From the NCBI GenBank assembly GCA_021531755.1, contig JADYUK010000008.1, positions 62,001 to 126,000 of the forward strand: a stretch of 64,000 bases of DNA, written 5' to 3'. The notes beneath the pieces were generated by a model. The model did no database searches. It was not told where the DNA came from and saw only the letters and a list, made by a program, of their open reading frames with translations. The translations under genes were made by a program, and so were the position numbers. The stretch comes from Hoylesella loescheii (GTDB lineage Bacteria > Bacteroidota > Bacteroidia > Bacteroidales > Bacteroidaceae). Positions 8,201 to 17,824 of the stretch are shown here, one piece after another (positions within the stretch are counted from its first letter, which is position 1; each line of letters starts with the position of its first letter).

Positions 8201-10774
8201 ATGACCAATCCTATCATTACACTTTCCTCACTCTATCATGCCACGGGACAGAGAGCGTCCCACTGTCTGCCACGCCTCCTCGCGCTGGCCGTGCTCCTGC
8301 TTTCTGTGGTGTCATTGTCAGCAACGGAGCGGTTCATATCGTTCGAGGGCGGAGATATCCACCTGAATGCCGGTGGCCGCACATGTGTGGCATACAGCAG
8401 TGGTGACTGCCGCGGCGTGTCGCGTGCGGTGCAGTCGCTCGCCTCAGATATAAAGAGCGTCTGTGGCGCCGATGTCACCCTGTCGCCCGACGATGCCTCG
8501 TCTGCCACGATTGTCATAGGCACCATAGGCCATTCTCCCCTCATCGACCGCATGGCGAGAGAAGGAGTCAAGCCGCTCCAGATGCTTTCAGGCAAGCGTG
8601 AGCAGTATGTCATAACCTCTGTGGCAGGAAAGATAGTCATAGCGGGCAGCGACCGCCGTGGCACAATATATGGCATCTACGAGCTTTCAAGGCAGATGGG
8701 TGTCTCGCCATGGTATTACTGGATGGATGTCCCGACAGAGCATCACGACAATGTATACATGAGAGCCGGCGTGTACACTGACGGCGAGCCAGTGGTCAGA
8801 TACCGCGGAATATTCCTCAATGACGAGGCGCCATGCCTTACATCGTGGGTGAAAAACGCCTTCGGGACAGAGTATGGCGGACATGAGTTCTATAAGCGTG
8901 TCTTCGAACTTATACTCCGCCTGAAGGGCAATATGCTGTGGCCTGCCATGTGGGGCTGGGCGTTCTACGCCGATGACCCTGAGAACGGACGTCTCGCGGA
9001 CGAGATGGGCGTCGTCATAGGGACATCACACCACGAGCCCATGGCCCGCAACCACCAGGAGTGGGCACGCCACCGCAAGGAATACGGCGCATGGAACTAC
9101 AATACCAACCGTGAAACAATAAAGCGCTTCTTCCGTGAGGGAATAGAGCGCATGAAAGGCACTGACGACATTGTCACCATCGGTATGCGCGGCGATGGCG
9201 ACGAGGCGATGAGCGCGGAGGCAGACACAAAGCTCCTCATGGAGATTGTCGCTGACCAGCGGAAGATAATAAAGGATGTCACACGCCGCCCGGCAAAGGA
9301 GACACCACAGGTATGGGCGCTGTACAAGGAGGTGCTCGACTATTATGACAAGGGCATGCGTGTGCCTGACGATGTCATCATGCTGCTGTGCGACGACAAC
9401 TGGGGCAATGTCCGCCGTGTACCGACAGCCAAGGAGCGCAAGCACAAGGGAGGCTGGGGATTGTACTACCATGTAGACTATGTCGGCGCGCCCCGCAACA
9501 CGAAATGGCTCAATGTGACCCCTATACAGAACATGTGGGAGCAGCTGACTCTCGCCGCTGACTATGGCATAGAGAGCCTCTGGATTCTCAATGTCGGAGA
9601 CCTCAAGCCCATGGAATATCCCATCACGCTCTTCCTCGACATGGCATGGAACCCCAAGCGCTACACCATTGACAATATCCTCGGCCACACACACGACTTC
9701 TGCCGTGAGGCTTTCGGAGAATCACAGGCTGAGGAGGCGGCACGCATACTGAACCTCCTATGCAAGTACAACGGCCGTGTGACAGCCGAGATGATGGACA
9801 AGGACACATATAACGCCGAGACGGGAGAGTGGCAGAGAGTGGTCACCGAATACACCGAGCTGGAGCGTGACGCCCTGAACCAGTTCGTGACGCTTCCCGA
9901 GTCTATGCGCGACGCATACCGCCAGCTGATTCTCTTCCCCGTCCAGGCTATGGGCAATCTCTGCCGTATGTACCAGGCACAGGCCATGAACCATCTCCTC
10001 GCCGCCGCCGGAAACCCCGACGCCAACTGCTGGGCAGAGAAGGTAAGGGAGTGTTTCAAGCGCGACTCGCTCCTCTGCGACTATTATAACACGAAGATGG
10101 CAGGCGGGAAATGGAACGGGATGATGACCCAGAAACACATTGGCTACACAACGTGGAACGACAATTTCCCATGCGACCGCATGCCTGAGGTGAAGACTGT
10201 CGCCACCATCAGTGGCGGAAACAATGTCTTCACTGCCAAGGATGGAGTAGCTGTCATGGAAGCCCCGCATTATTATGCAGCGACACCATCGGCCACAGCA
10301 GCATGGACCGAGCTGCCGTATATGGGCCGCACACTGGGCGGAATGGCACTCATGCCATACACAGAGCCTGTAGGCGGAGCATGGATAGAATACCGCTTCG
10401 AGACGGCTGAGGGGGATGTCAAGGCCGACTCGGTGGACGTGCGCATCGTCGTGAAGTCAACACTCGACTTCCTGAACAAGGGCGGACACGTCTACGATGT
10501 ATCATTGGACGGCTCTGCACCTGTCTCCGTGAACTTCAACTCCATGCTCAACGAGAAGCCGGAGAATATCTACAGCATATACTACCCCACTATAGCCCGC
10601 CGTGTCGTGGAGAGTGTCGTGCGCCTGCCGATAGAGAGAGGTGCCGCCAGACATAGCATAAAGATTCTCCCACGCGACCCCGGCATTGTCTTCGAGAAGG
10701 TCATAGCCGATATGGGAGGCTACAAGAAGAGCTACCTCCACATGGACGAGTCGCCACGCAAGCAGCAAAAATAA
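8201..10774 (+). CDS. GH115 alpha-glucuronidase (xylan)
   Basis: An exported enzyme that removes (4-O-methyl)glucuronic acid from xylan, including internal xylose units. It is 857 residues, typical of glycoside hydrolase family 115. A signal peptide occupies roughly residues 1-43 (hydrophobic core LLALAVLLLSVVSLSA). The N-terminal domain (about 45-180) is followed by the TIM-barrel core. Family blocks seen include RGIFLNDEAPCLTSW, LKGNMLWPAMWGWAF, TIGMRGDGDEAM and LLCDDNWGNVRRVP. The C-terminal part from about 690 to the end is the beta-rich GH115 C-terminal domain (GGHVYDVSLDG region). It is the first gene of a three-gene operon, 32 bp before a GH67 enzyme that acts on related linkages. Confidence 0.93.
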   Translation: MTNPIITLSSLYHATGQRASHCLPRLLALAVLLLSVVSLSATERFISFEGGDIHLNAGGRTCVAYSSGDCRGVSRAVQSLASDIKSVCGADVTLSPDDASSATIVIGTIGHSPLIDRMAREGVKPLQMLSGKREQYVITSVAGKIVIAGSDRRGTIYGIYELSRQMGVSPWYYWMDVPTEHHDNVYMRAGVYTDGEPVVRYRGIFLNDEAPCLTSWVKNAFGTEYGGHEFYKRVFELILRLKGNMLWPAMWGWAFYADDPENGRLADEMGVVIGTSHHEPMARNHQEWARHRKEYGAWNYNTNRETIKRFFREGIERMKGTDDIVTIGMRGDGDEAMSAEADTKLLMEIVADQRKIIKDVTRRPAKETPQVWALYKEVLDYYDKGMRVPDDVIMLLCDDNWGNVRRVPTAKERKHKGGWGLYYHVDYVGAPRNTKWLNVTPIQNMWEQLTLAADYGIESLWILNVGDLKPMEYPITLFLDMAWNPKRYTIDNILGHTHDFCREAFGESQAEEAARILNLLCKYNGRVTAEMMDKDTYNAETGEWQRVVTEYTELERDALNQFVTLPESMRDAYRQLILFPVQAMGNLCRMYQAQAMNHLLAAAGNPDANCWAEKVRECFKRDSLLCDYYNTKMAGGKWNGMMTQKHIGYTTWNDNFPCDRMPEVKTVATISGGNNVFTAKDGVAVMEAPHYYAATPSATAAWTELPYMGRTLGGMALMPYTEPVGGAWIEYRFETAEGDVKADSVDVRIVVKSTLDFLNKGGHVYDVSLDGSAPVSVNFNSMLNEKPENIYSIYYPTIARRVVESVVRLPIERGAARHSIKILPRDPGIVFEKVIADMGGYKKSYLHMDESPRKQQK

Positions 10775-10806
10775 TCTCCCCATCTAACCCTACCAACCTT
10801 TCCATT

Positions 10807-12690
10807 ATGAGACATATCATAGTCCTGCTCCTCGCCATGATAGCGACGGGCATACACGCTGAGGACGGCTCGCGCCTCTGGATGCGCTACAAGGACGGAG
10901 GCACAGCCGCTGTCATGCTCACCACACCGGAGAGCGCAACATCAGGAATCGCTGTGCGCGAGCTTAAGAGCTACTGGCACGGTGGCCCTGTCACGCTCGC
11001 CACCTCCCCCTCTCTCCCTGGCAGCAATGACGCCTACACCATCTCCTACGCCACAGACACGACGCGTGTCAAAGCCCGCACCGACACCGGACTCCTGTAC
11101 GCTGCCTACGACATGCTGCGCCGCCAGGCCCTCGGCATGCACAGCGAGGGGGTTGTCACTGGGCAGCCACGCTTCCAGATGCGTATGCTGAACCACTGGG
11201 ACAACCTCGACGGGAGCATAGAGCGCGGATATGCTGGCAAGAGCATATTCACATGGTTCAGCCTCGACAAGGCGAAGATTGAGGCGTACGCCCGTGCCAA
11301 CGCCTCGATAGGCATCAACGCCACAGTGCTCAACAACGTCAACGCATCGCCCAAGATGCTCACGGCAGAGTATCTCCGCGAGGTGAGGACAATAGCCGAC
11401 ATACTGCGCCCATACGGCTTGAGGGTATACCTCTCGGTCAATTTCGCCACTCCAATGTCGCTCGGCCACACACGTACTGCCGACCCACTGGACAAGTCTG
11501 TAAGCCGCTGGTGGACAAGGAAGGCACGCGAGATATACCGCCTGATACCTGATTTCGGAGGATTCCTCGTCAAGGCAAACTCTGAGGGGCAGCCCGGACC
11601 GGGCGATTATGGCCGCTCGCACGCCGAGGGTGCCAACATGCTCGCCAGAGCCCTGAAGCCCCATGGAGGGCAGGTGATATGGCGGAGCTTCGTCTACGGA
11701 GCCAACCACAAGGGCGAGGACAGGGTGAAGCAGGCAGTAAGCGAGTTTGAGCCATGCGACGGACTGTTCCTCGACAATGTCATCCTACAGTCAAAGAACG
11801 GCCCGCTCGACTTCCAGCCACGCGAGCCCTATGCGCCCATCTTCGACCGTATCAGCAAGACAACCCAGATGGCTGAGCTGCAGATAACACAGGAGTATCT
11901 CGGCCAGTCGCTCCATCTCGTCTATCTCGCACCGATGTGGAAGGAGTTCTTCTCGTTCGTATCGCCCGACAAGCTCCGCGGAGTGGCAGGCGTGGCGAAT
12001 ATCGGTGACGACAAGAACTGGTGTGGCCACCATTTCTCACAGGCCAACTGGTACGCCTACGGACGGCTCGCATGGGACCCCGACCTCTCAGCGGAGGATA
12101 TCGCGAGGGAGTGGATAGGGCAGACATTCGACGCCGACAGCACCTTCACTACCGCCGTCACAGACATCATGATGACAAGCCGCGAGGCATGTGTCGACTA
12201 TATGATGCCACTCGGCCTGCACCATATCTTCATGTTCGACCACCACTATGGGCCTGAGCCACAGGGTTTCAAGGCCGAGTATCCGCTTGAGTGGTGCCCC
12301 GTCTATTACCACAACGCCAGCAAGGACGGCATAGGATTCGACCGCACACAGAAGAGCGGCTCAGGCGCGACAGCACAGTACCGCCAGCCATACGCACAGC
12401 TCTACGAGAACATAAGCACCTGTCCGGAGCAGTATCTGCTATGGTTCCACCATCTGCCATGGGATTACAGGATGAACAACGGCATGACACTCTGGGAGAA
12501 TATCTGCAAGAGATATGACGAGGGAGTGCGCATGACACATCTCTACCGCACAGCATGGAGCGGACTGAGATATGCCGTGGACAGCCAGAGATGGAAGGAA
12601 GTGGACGAGCGACTCGCCGAGCAGACACGCAGCGCAGAGGAATGGCGGGCAACATGTATAGAGTATTTCAACGCGAAACGAACAGAATAA
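10807..12690 (+). CDS. GH67 alpha-glucuronidase
   Basis: Hydrolyses the alpha-1,2 link between (4-O-methyl)glucuronic acid and the non-reducing-end xylose of xylo-oligosaccharides. It is 627 residues with a short signal peptide (MRHIIVLLLAMIATGIHA), so probably periplasmic. The N-terminal domain spans about 20-125. The barrel begins with LNHWDNLDGSIERGYAGKS, a GH67 hallmark. The catalytic acid is the Glu in KANSEGQPGPGDYGRSH, and the base pair is the Asp and Glu of LDFQPREPY, all present. The C-terminal helical domain covers about 480-627. It sits between GH115 and GH35 genes on one transcript, which fits sequential removal of glucuronate from polymer and then oligomers. Confidence 0.95.
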   Translation: MRHIIVLLLAMIATGIHAEDGSRLWMRYKDGGTAAVMLTTPESATSGIAVRELKSYWHGGPVTLATSPSLPGSNDAYTISYATDTTRVKARTDTGLLYAAYDMLRRQALGMHSEGVVTGQPRFQMRMLNHWDNLDGSIERGYAGKSIFTWFSLDKAKIEAYARANASIGINATVLNNVNASPKMLTAEYLREVRTIADILRPYGLRVYLSVNFATPMSLGHTRTADPLDKSVSRWWTRKAREIYRLIPDFGGFLVKANSEGQPGPGDYGRSHAEGANMLARALKPHGGQVIWRSFVYGANHKGEDRVKQAVSEFEPCDGLFLDNVILQSKNGPLDFQPREPYAPIFDRISKTTQMAELQITQEYLGQSLHLVYLAPMWKEFFSFVSPDKLRGVAGVANIGDDKNWCGHHFSQANWYAYGRLAWDPDLSAEDIAREWIGQTFDADSTFTTAVTDIMMTSREACVDYMMPLGLHHIFMFDHHYGPEPQGFKAEYPLEWCPVYYHNASKDGIGFDRTQKSGSGATAQYRQPYAQLYENISTCPEQYLLWFHHLPWDYRMNNGMTLWENICKRYDEGVRMTHLYRTAWSGLRYAVDSQRWKEVDERLAEQTRSAEEWRATCIEYFNAKRTE

Positions 12691-12791
12691 CACCATCCCC
12701 CACATCACGTCGGGCTGCCAGAAGGCAGACTGCCGCAGTGTGGGGGATAATAATGTCAGACTTATTGTTAACCCTAAACCAGACACAAGCT

Positions 12792-14441
12792 ATGAGACGA
12801 ACCTTTCTGCTGGCAGCCCTTCTCGCTGTCCTTCCATTTGCCATGAACGCCCAGGTGAGCCTTGTCAGCCGTGGCACGAGAGCGCATATAGAGATAGACG
12901 GCAAGCCCATGCTCATCCTCGCAGGCGAGCTGAGAAACTCTGCCGCAACATGCCGTGAGGACATCGCCGCCGTAATGCCACGCATGAAAGCCATCGGCAT
13001 GAACACTGTCCTTGTCCCGGCACAGTGGGACCTCCTCGAACCCATTGAGCGGCAGTATGACTTCTCGCTCATCGACGAGACAATAATGCGCGCCCGGGAG
13101 AACAGACTGAAAGTCATATTCCTATGGTTCGGGGCATGGAAGAACTCCATGTCGTGCTACGCCCCGCTGTGGTTCAAGAGCGACACGAAGCGTTTCCCGC
13201 GCGCTATGACACGCAGCGGCAAGCCACTCGAGATAGCCAGCGCCTTCTCAGAGAATGTCTTCCAGGCCGACCGCCGCGCCTTCATGGCCCTCGTAGGACA
13301 TATAGCCAGCATAGACAACGAAGACCATACAGTCATCATGATACAGGTGGAGAACGAGATAGGAATGCTGGAGGACGCGCGTGACCACTCGCCACAGGCG
13401 GAGAAAGCCTACTCAGGCGTCGTCCCCAACGCCATTCTGAAGGCCGTCAAGGCTAAGAGCGGCTCAACATGGGGCGAGGTCCTCACACATGACGCCTACG
13501 GCGATGAGCAGTTCATGGCCTACTGGTATGCGGCCTATGTGGAGCGTCTCGCTGCCGAGGCGAAGACGGTGCTCGACATCCCGATGTTCGTCAACGCCGC
13601 CATGAACAGCCGCGGACGCCGCCCGGGAGAATATCCATCGGCCGGCCCACTCGCCCATCTGAAGGATATATGGCACGCCGCGGCACCACATATCGACCTC
13701 CTCGCACCAGACATCTACGACACAGGCTTCAAGCAGTGGGCAGAGCGATATGCCCTGCCAGACAACCCGCTCTTCATACCCGAGTCACGCTGCTGCCCGA
13801 ACAGCGGTGTGAGAGCGCTCTACACCATGGGCGAGCACGAGGCTGTGGGATTCTCACCGTTCGCCATCGACCAGTCGTCGGCCGGCGAGCAAAGGGAGGT
13901 GAGACAGGCTTACAGCATCATTGACGAGCTGGGACCACTCCTCATGACACACCGCGCGACAGGGAGAGTGCACGGAGTGCTCCTCGATGCCGAGGACCGC
14001 GAGACAGTCATCGACGACGGGCAGACAATACTGACCTGCCGGCACTACCTCACCCTGCCATGGGACCCCCGCTCCAAAGACGGCTCTCCATGGCGCGAGG
14101 GCGGCGCGATAATCATACGCACGGCGAAGAATGAATATGTCATTGCCGGAAGCGGAGTCGTCGTCGACTTCAAGACAAAGACTGAGAAAGAGCAGGACAA
14201 GCGCGCTGTGCTCGGCGAGGACGGATTCGCAGACAAGGGCAACGGCGCCGACACAGCCGCCACGAGACGATTCACAGGAAAGCGGAAGGGCATCGGCGCT
14301 GTCGACGAGGTAAGCGTAAATGACGATGGCTCGCTAAGATATATACGCCGCCATAATGGCGACCAGAGCCATCAGGGACGCCACGCGCGCATCTCAGTCG
14401 ACGACTATAAGATTCTCCGCGTCACACTTTACGAGTATTAG
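12792..14441 (+). CDS. GH35-type beta-galactosidase with DUF5597 C-terminal domain
   Basis: An exported glycosidase of 549 residues. The frame is open upstream to 12555, overlapping GH67, but the ATG at 12792 begins a clear signal peptide (MRRTFLLAALLAVLPFAMNAQ). The barrel starts at about residue 30 (MLILAGELRNSAATC), followed by IGMNTVLVPAQWDLLEP. The proposed acid/base Glu is in IQVENEIGML and the nucleophile Glu in LFIPESRCCP, as in GH35/GH42-like clan A enzymes. The C-terminal region from about 370 matches the DUF5597-type beta domain. Family members act on beta-galactosides in hemicellulose such as xyloglucan. Here the partners suggest galactose on complex xylan, which is an inference. 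Confidence 0.85.
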   Translation: MRRTFLLAALLAVLPFAMNAQVSLVSRGTRAHIEIDGKPMLILAGELRNSAATCREDIAAVMPRMKAIGMNTVLVPAQWDLLEPIERQYDFSLIDETIMRARENRLKVIFLWFGAWKNSMSCYAPLWFKSDTKRFPRAMTRSGKPLEIASAFSENVFQADRRAFMALVGHIASIDNEDHTVIMIQVENEIGMLEDARDHSPQAEKAYSGVVPNAILKAVKAKSGSTWGEVLTHDAYGDEQFMAYWYAAYVERLAAEAKTVLDIPMFVNAAMNSRGRRPGEYPSAGPLAHLKDIWHAAAPHIDLLAPDIYDTGFKQWAERYALPDNPLFIPESRCCPNSGVRALYTMGEHEAVGFSPFAIDQSSAGEQREVRQAYSIIDELGPLLMTHRATGRVHGVLLDAEDRETVIDDGQTILTCRHYLTLPWDPRSKDGSPWREGGAIIIRTAKNEYVIAGSGVVVDFKTKTEKEQDKRAVLGEDGFADKGNGADTAATRRFTGKRKGIGAVDEVSVNDDGSLRYIRRHNGDQSHQGRHARISVDDYKILRVTLYEY

Positions 14442-14476
14442 CCACCATCCCTGAGCATACTCCCCCAAGACCATCC

Positions 14477-14520
14477 ATCGGGCCACAAATGCCACAAGCA
14501 TTCATGGTCCGATTTCATTA
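14477..14520 (+). terminator. Terminator of the glycosidase operon
   Basis: A 16-bp imperfect stem (ATCGGGCCACAAATGC with GCATTCATGGTCCGAT) has a 5-nt loop and is followed by TTTCATTAT. It lies 36 bases after the GH35 stop. Confidence 0.65.
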
Positions 14521-14749
14521 TGCGCAGTGGCTTCGAGATTATTATCCGTAACCAGAGCCAATGAGCCTGTCATGAGCACTGTATGGCAGACTCAAGAAGC
14601 ACCTCTCACAGCCCCATCCAGCACAAACTGGATAATTGAGGATAGAACAATAAAACTGTAAGCACAGGCCGCCTTAGGAGTTGCAATATGAAAGCTGGGG
14701 ACTAAAGAAAAGAATTGAGTCCAAATCGGTTATTGGATTTGGGAAAAAT

Positions 14750-14830
14750 GCTGTCCGGCAAACTGTCTTTAACCCCCTCTTGAAACGTAGAAAACCCATC
14801 AAGGTGTGTTAAGACTGCTTACCGGACAGT
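14750..14830. repeat. MITE-like remnant with CTGTCCGG terminal inverted repeats
   Basis: CTGTCCGGCAAACTGTCTT at the left end and, inverted, CTGTCCGGTAAGCAGTCTT at the right end form imperfect terminal repeats of about 19 bp around an 81-bp segment with no gene. The same CTGTCCGGTAA motif occurs singly at 33357 and, with one change, at 306. The 504-bp gap between the GH35 gene and the nuclease gene holds only this, the terminator and AT-rich sequence. Confidence 0.5.
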
Positions 14831-14945
14831 AATACTATTTTGAATATCTAATAATAAAGTAAAATAAATATACCAAGAGTATGCACGTAAAGGCATGCGG
14901 GAATTTACTTCATAAACCATTCATCCAATGACCATTGCAGAGACT

Positions 14946-16112
14946 TCACAGCCGCTCAATCTCCTCAACAGGAAGCATGGTTATCGAAGAAATAAGAGTG
15001 ACTGGCATCCCCTGCTCCTTCATCGCACGTGCTGAGGCATATAGGGCCGCATCCTTCTGGAGTATTTCCTGGGACTTCTGCTGAAGCTGTGAATTCTTCT
15101 CCTCAAGCTGCTCATCCTTCTGCTGAAGCTGCGAGTTCTTCTCCTCAAGCTGCTCATCTTTCTGCTGAAGCTGGTTGTCCTTCTGGAGTATCTCCTGATA
15201 CTTCTGCTCCAACTGGCTGTCCTTCTGGAGTATCTCCTGAGACTTTTGCTGAAGCTGGCTGTCCTTCTGGAGTATCTCCTGGGACTTCTGCTGAAGTTGC
15301 TTGTCTCTCTCCTTGATAGCAAGCTCACGCTCCTGAAGAGCCCGCTCACGCTCCATAAGGGCTGTGTCACGGTCCTCAATGGCTGAGTAATACTCATCCT
15401 CGACATCCATATCAAGACGCATGCGGGCACTGGCAGCGGCAGCCGTGAGACGGCGGAGGATATACATCATGTCGGCGTCATCCTCGTATTCTGACTCTTC
15501 TATATCCAGCACCTGGCTGTCATACTCGTCACGGCGCGTCTGGTCGAACACGCTGAGCACCTTCTCCAGCCTGTTGTTCACCTGCCCACGCAATAAAGGT
15601 ATCTGGACGATGATGCTGTCATGGACAAGACTCTCAACGAAGGGGTCAGGCATGCCCACTGTGACAACATTCCCGTCATAGTCATACGAGTGATGCGAGA
15701 CATACAGCACGGGCTCTTCTATCTCACCTACACGGTGGCCGAGAAGATAGACCGTTATCATCGGTATTGCATAGCCTTTGGGATTGTCTGTCCTGACGAT
15801 ATTGTCCTTGTTGGCATACTGTGCCCCGAGATATTGGCGGAAACGCAGAGTCTCTGTGTTAAGCCATGTCTTCTGCAGCTCTATGAGGACAAGCTTCTCC
15901 TTGCCACTCTCGTCGACGACGGTCGCGGCGAAGTCTATGCGGAACATCGAGATATTGTCACGGTTGGTGTTGGCATACTCATGCGGACGAACCTTCACAC
16001 GCACCACCTCACGCTTCAAGAGCGCGGAGATAAGGGTGCGCGCTATCCGCTCGTCCTCAACAAGATATTTGAAGACGGAATCATATATGGGGTTCGCGAT
16101 GTTTATTCTCAT
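14946..16112 (-). CDS. Rpn/PD-(D/E)XK family nuclease (putative transposase) with repeat-built coiled coil
   Basis: A protein of 388 residues in the Rpn/PDDEXK-transposase family, whose studied members are DNA nucleases that promote RecA-independent recombination. I chose the ATG at 16112 because MRINIANPIYDSVFKYLVED is the family start; the frame runs open to 16235. The N-terminal domain (1-240) includes FRIDFAATVVDESGKEKLVL followed by IELQKTW, the PD-(D/E)XK core. Residues about 255-355 form a coiled coil that ends in six 14-residue units (15048-15299) rich in Gln, Lys and Glu. The C-terminus (VTLISSITMLPVEEIERL) is the short helical motif that closes this family. It is a lone gene with a promoter-like box at 16161-16194. 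Confidence 0.85.
   Translation of the reverse strand: MRINIANPIYDSVFKYLVEDERIARTLISALLKREVVRVKVRPHEYANTNRDNISMFRIDFAATVVDESGKEKLVLIELQKTWLNTETLRFRQYLGAQYANKDNIVRTDNPKGYAIPMITVYLLGHRVGEIEEPVLYVSHHSYDYDGNVVTVGMPDPFVESLVHDSIIVQIPLLRGQVNNRLEKVLSVFDQTRRDEYDSQVLDIEESEYEDDADMMYILRRLTAAAASARMRLDMDVEDEYYSAIEDRDTALMERERALQERELAIKERDKQLQQKSQEILQKDSQLQQKSQEILQKDSQLEQKYQEILQKDNQLQQKDEQLEEKNSQLQQKDEQLEEKNSQLQQKSQEILQKDAALYASARAMKEQGMPVTLISSITMLPVEEIERL
15048..15299 (-). repeat. Six in-frame 42-bp repeats inside the nuclease gene
   Basis: The units encode QLQQKSQEILQKDS twice, QLEQKYQEILQKDN, QLQQKDEQLEEKNS twice, and QLQQKSQEILQKDA. Each unit is 14 codons, or four helical turns, so gain or loss of a unit would lengthen the coiled coil without breaking the frame. 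Confidence 0.9.
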
Positions 16113-16160
16113 GGCTGATGATTCTTTATTATAATGGGGATGCACATTTGATGTTGTATG

Positions 16161-16194
16161 CAAAAATACGACAAAATTATCAAAGTCCCAAACA
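16161..16194 (-). promoter_or_regulatory. Probable promoter of the Rpn-type gene
   Basis: On the minus strand TTTG (16191-16194) lies 22 bases before TATTTTTG (16161-16168). The -7 box is a perfect TAnnTTTG, and the spacing is slightly long. Confidence 0.4.
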
Positions 16195-16242
16195 ATTACG
16201 TGATTTTTAACATCATTAGCGACTATCAATGACACGAAACAT

Positions 16243-16290
16243 GAAAGCCGGCAACTGGCAGTGTATCACTACTGTCAGCTGTCGGCTTTT
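16243..16290. terminator. Long hairpin between convergent-side gene ends
   Basis: AAAGCCGGCAACTGGCAGT pairs with ACTGTCAGCTGTCGGCTTT around an 8-nt loop. It lies about 50 bases downstream of the stop of the secreted protein gene (16342), which it probably terminates on the minus strand. The T-tract is short. Confidence 0.55.
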
Positions 16291-16341
16291 ACCTGTCATG
16301 TTTGCGGAGACATATACTGCCCCGCATATCTGTCTGCCAGA

Positions 16342-17616
16342 TTATCTCTGGATGAACTTCTTGTTGCCCTTAACGACGATGCCCTTGTAGCCAGCACCTA
16401 CTGCCTGGCCTGCAAGGTTGTATGTCTGTGCGTTTGAGCTCTGTGCCTTGTCTGTGGCGATGCTGTCAATTCCTGTAGGGTCAGCATAGTGGCCGGCGGC
16501 CTTTGCGCTCTCTGACCATGCTGCGTTGAAGTCGTCGGCAGCGTTCATGAAGATTGAAGGAGCGCCCTCTGTTCCAGAAACTAATGCCACACCAACGAGG
16601 TACATACGCTTCTTAATCTCTAAGTTGACAATTGTCTCTGGGCTCCAGTTGACTTTCTTGCCCCATTTCTGGTCCACACAGTCATATCCTGTTGCACATG
16701 ACGACCAGTTATCTGGATTGTCAGCAAACGGACGTGTCGTTGTAGGGTCTGCGAAATAGTAAGACATCTCTCCCTCTGTTGTCTCATCTCCACAGATGAA
16801 GTTAGCAAACTCACTGCGCTTCGTGTCTGATTCCCATGTTCCATCATATGCAGAGCCGTCAAGTTTGTTCTGGAGGTTCACCTCAACCTTGTATGGTTGG
16901 TCAATGGTGATATCGAAGTAGTCATTCTCTGCACGTGTGAAGTTAAGGAGCTTGGTGCCGCGGACATTGTGTGTATTTGTATTAGGACCTACAGTCTCGT
17001 TGACATAGTTAGGGTCGTCGGTCATATTGATATGTATCTCTCTGTATCCCTGGATAGAAACAGCGTTACCCTTGTCATCAACATATCTTGCCTGAACACG
17101 GCCTGTCGGATAATCTTGAACCCACAATGCTGGTTTGCCAGGAGTGATATTATCGAATGTTGTAGGTATAGGGACAAAATACATCACGACAGACTTGATA
17201 TTGGAATAGCCTACGATGTCATTTGTACCAACGGCTCCCTGAAAGCCGATAGTGCCATCAACAAAGACACCACGGTATGAGCCGGCTGGCATCTCGAAAC
17301 CTGTCTTCTCGTCCTTGTAGTTCTTACGGGTCGTGATTTTGGTCTGAAGCTCAGTGGTCGATGTGCCTGTCAGAGGCATGCCACACATATTGAATGCGTT
17401 GACCATATCGCCTCCACGCCAGTACTTCGGAGCCTCAATCTCAATTTCCTCGCCTGTATCAGGATCCTCGCCGAGGGTCTTCTGTACGGTAACTGTATCG
17501 TTTGTCATATACATGACGCGTGTCTTGTCGAGGTTAATGGCTTTCTTGGTCACATCCTGTGCTGATGCTGAAAGCGCACAAAGGGCTGCACATGCAAGAG
17601 TAAAGATTTTTTTCAT
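16342..17616 (-). CDS. Secreted protein of unknown function with Prevotella-type C-terminal tail
   Basis: 424 residues with a clear signal peptide (MKKIFTLACAALCALSASAQ). I do not recognise a catalytic domain. The body (20-370) is polar, rich in Thr, Asn and Asp, and reads like beta-sandwich surface protein. The last 45 residues (from GIDSIAT through YNLAGQ to GNKKFIQR) match a tail found on many secreted Prevotella proteins, where it probably acts as a C-terminal sorting or short beta domain; that role is an inference. The gene has its own excellent promoter (17693-17724) and a terminator-like hairpin behind it, so it is monocistronic. It sits between the nuclease gene and a SusC/D operon. 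Confidence 0.75.
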   Translation of the reverse strand: MKKIFTLACAALCALSASAQDVTKKAINLDKTRVMYMTNDTVTVQKTLGEDPDTGEEIEIEAPKYWRGGDMVNAFNMCGMPLTGTSTTELQTKITTRKNYKDEKTGFEMPAGSYRGVFVDGTIGFQGAVGTNDIVGYSNIKSVVMYFVPIPTTFDNITPGKPALWVQDYPTGRVQARYVDDKGNAVSIQGYREIHINMTDDPNYVNETVGPNTNTHNVRGTKLLNFTRAENDYFDITIDQPYKVEVNLQNKLDGSAYDGTWESDTKRSEFANFICGDETTEGEMSYYFADPTTTRPFADNPDNWSSCATGYDCVDQKWGKKVNWSPETIVNLEIKKRMYLVGVALVSGTEGAPSIFMNAADDFNAAWSESAKAAGHYADPTGIDSIATDKAQSSNAQTYNLAGQAVGAGYKGIVVKGNKKFIQR

Positions 17617-17692
17617 AGATGATGCTTTTTATTGTTAATAATAATTTTTAATGCTATGGTTATGTGGATTGTCTGCTAAGATAGTACGTTTG

Positions 17693-17724
17693 CAAAGATA
17701 ATGCATTTTTTGATTACGTGCAAA
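17693..17724 (-). promoter_or_regulatory. Promoter of the secreted protein gene
   Basis: On the minus strand TTTG (17721-17724), a 20-base spacer and TATCTTTG (17693-17700) match the Bacteroidetes sigma-ABfr consensus perfectly. The leader is about 70 nt. Confidence 0.75.
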
Positions 17725-17824
17725 CAAAACACTAAAAAAATGTTACAGTTTAGCGTAATTACCCAATGTTCTACCTATTATGAAGTATTTTACACCTTAG
17801 GGATATGTCCGACCTATAGCGTAG

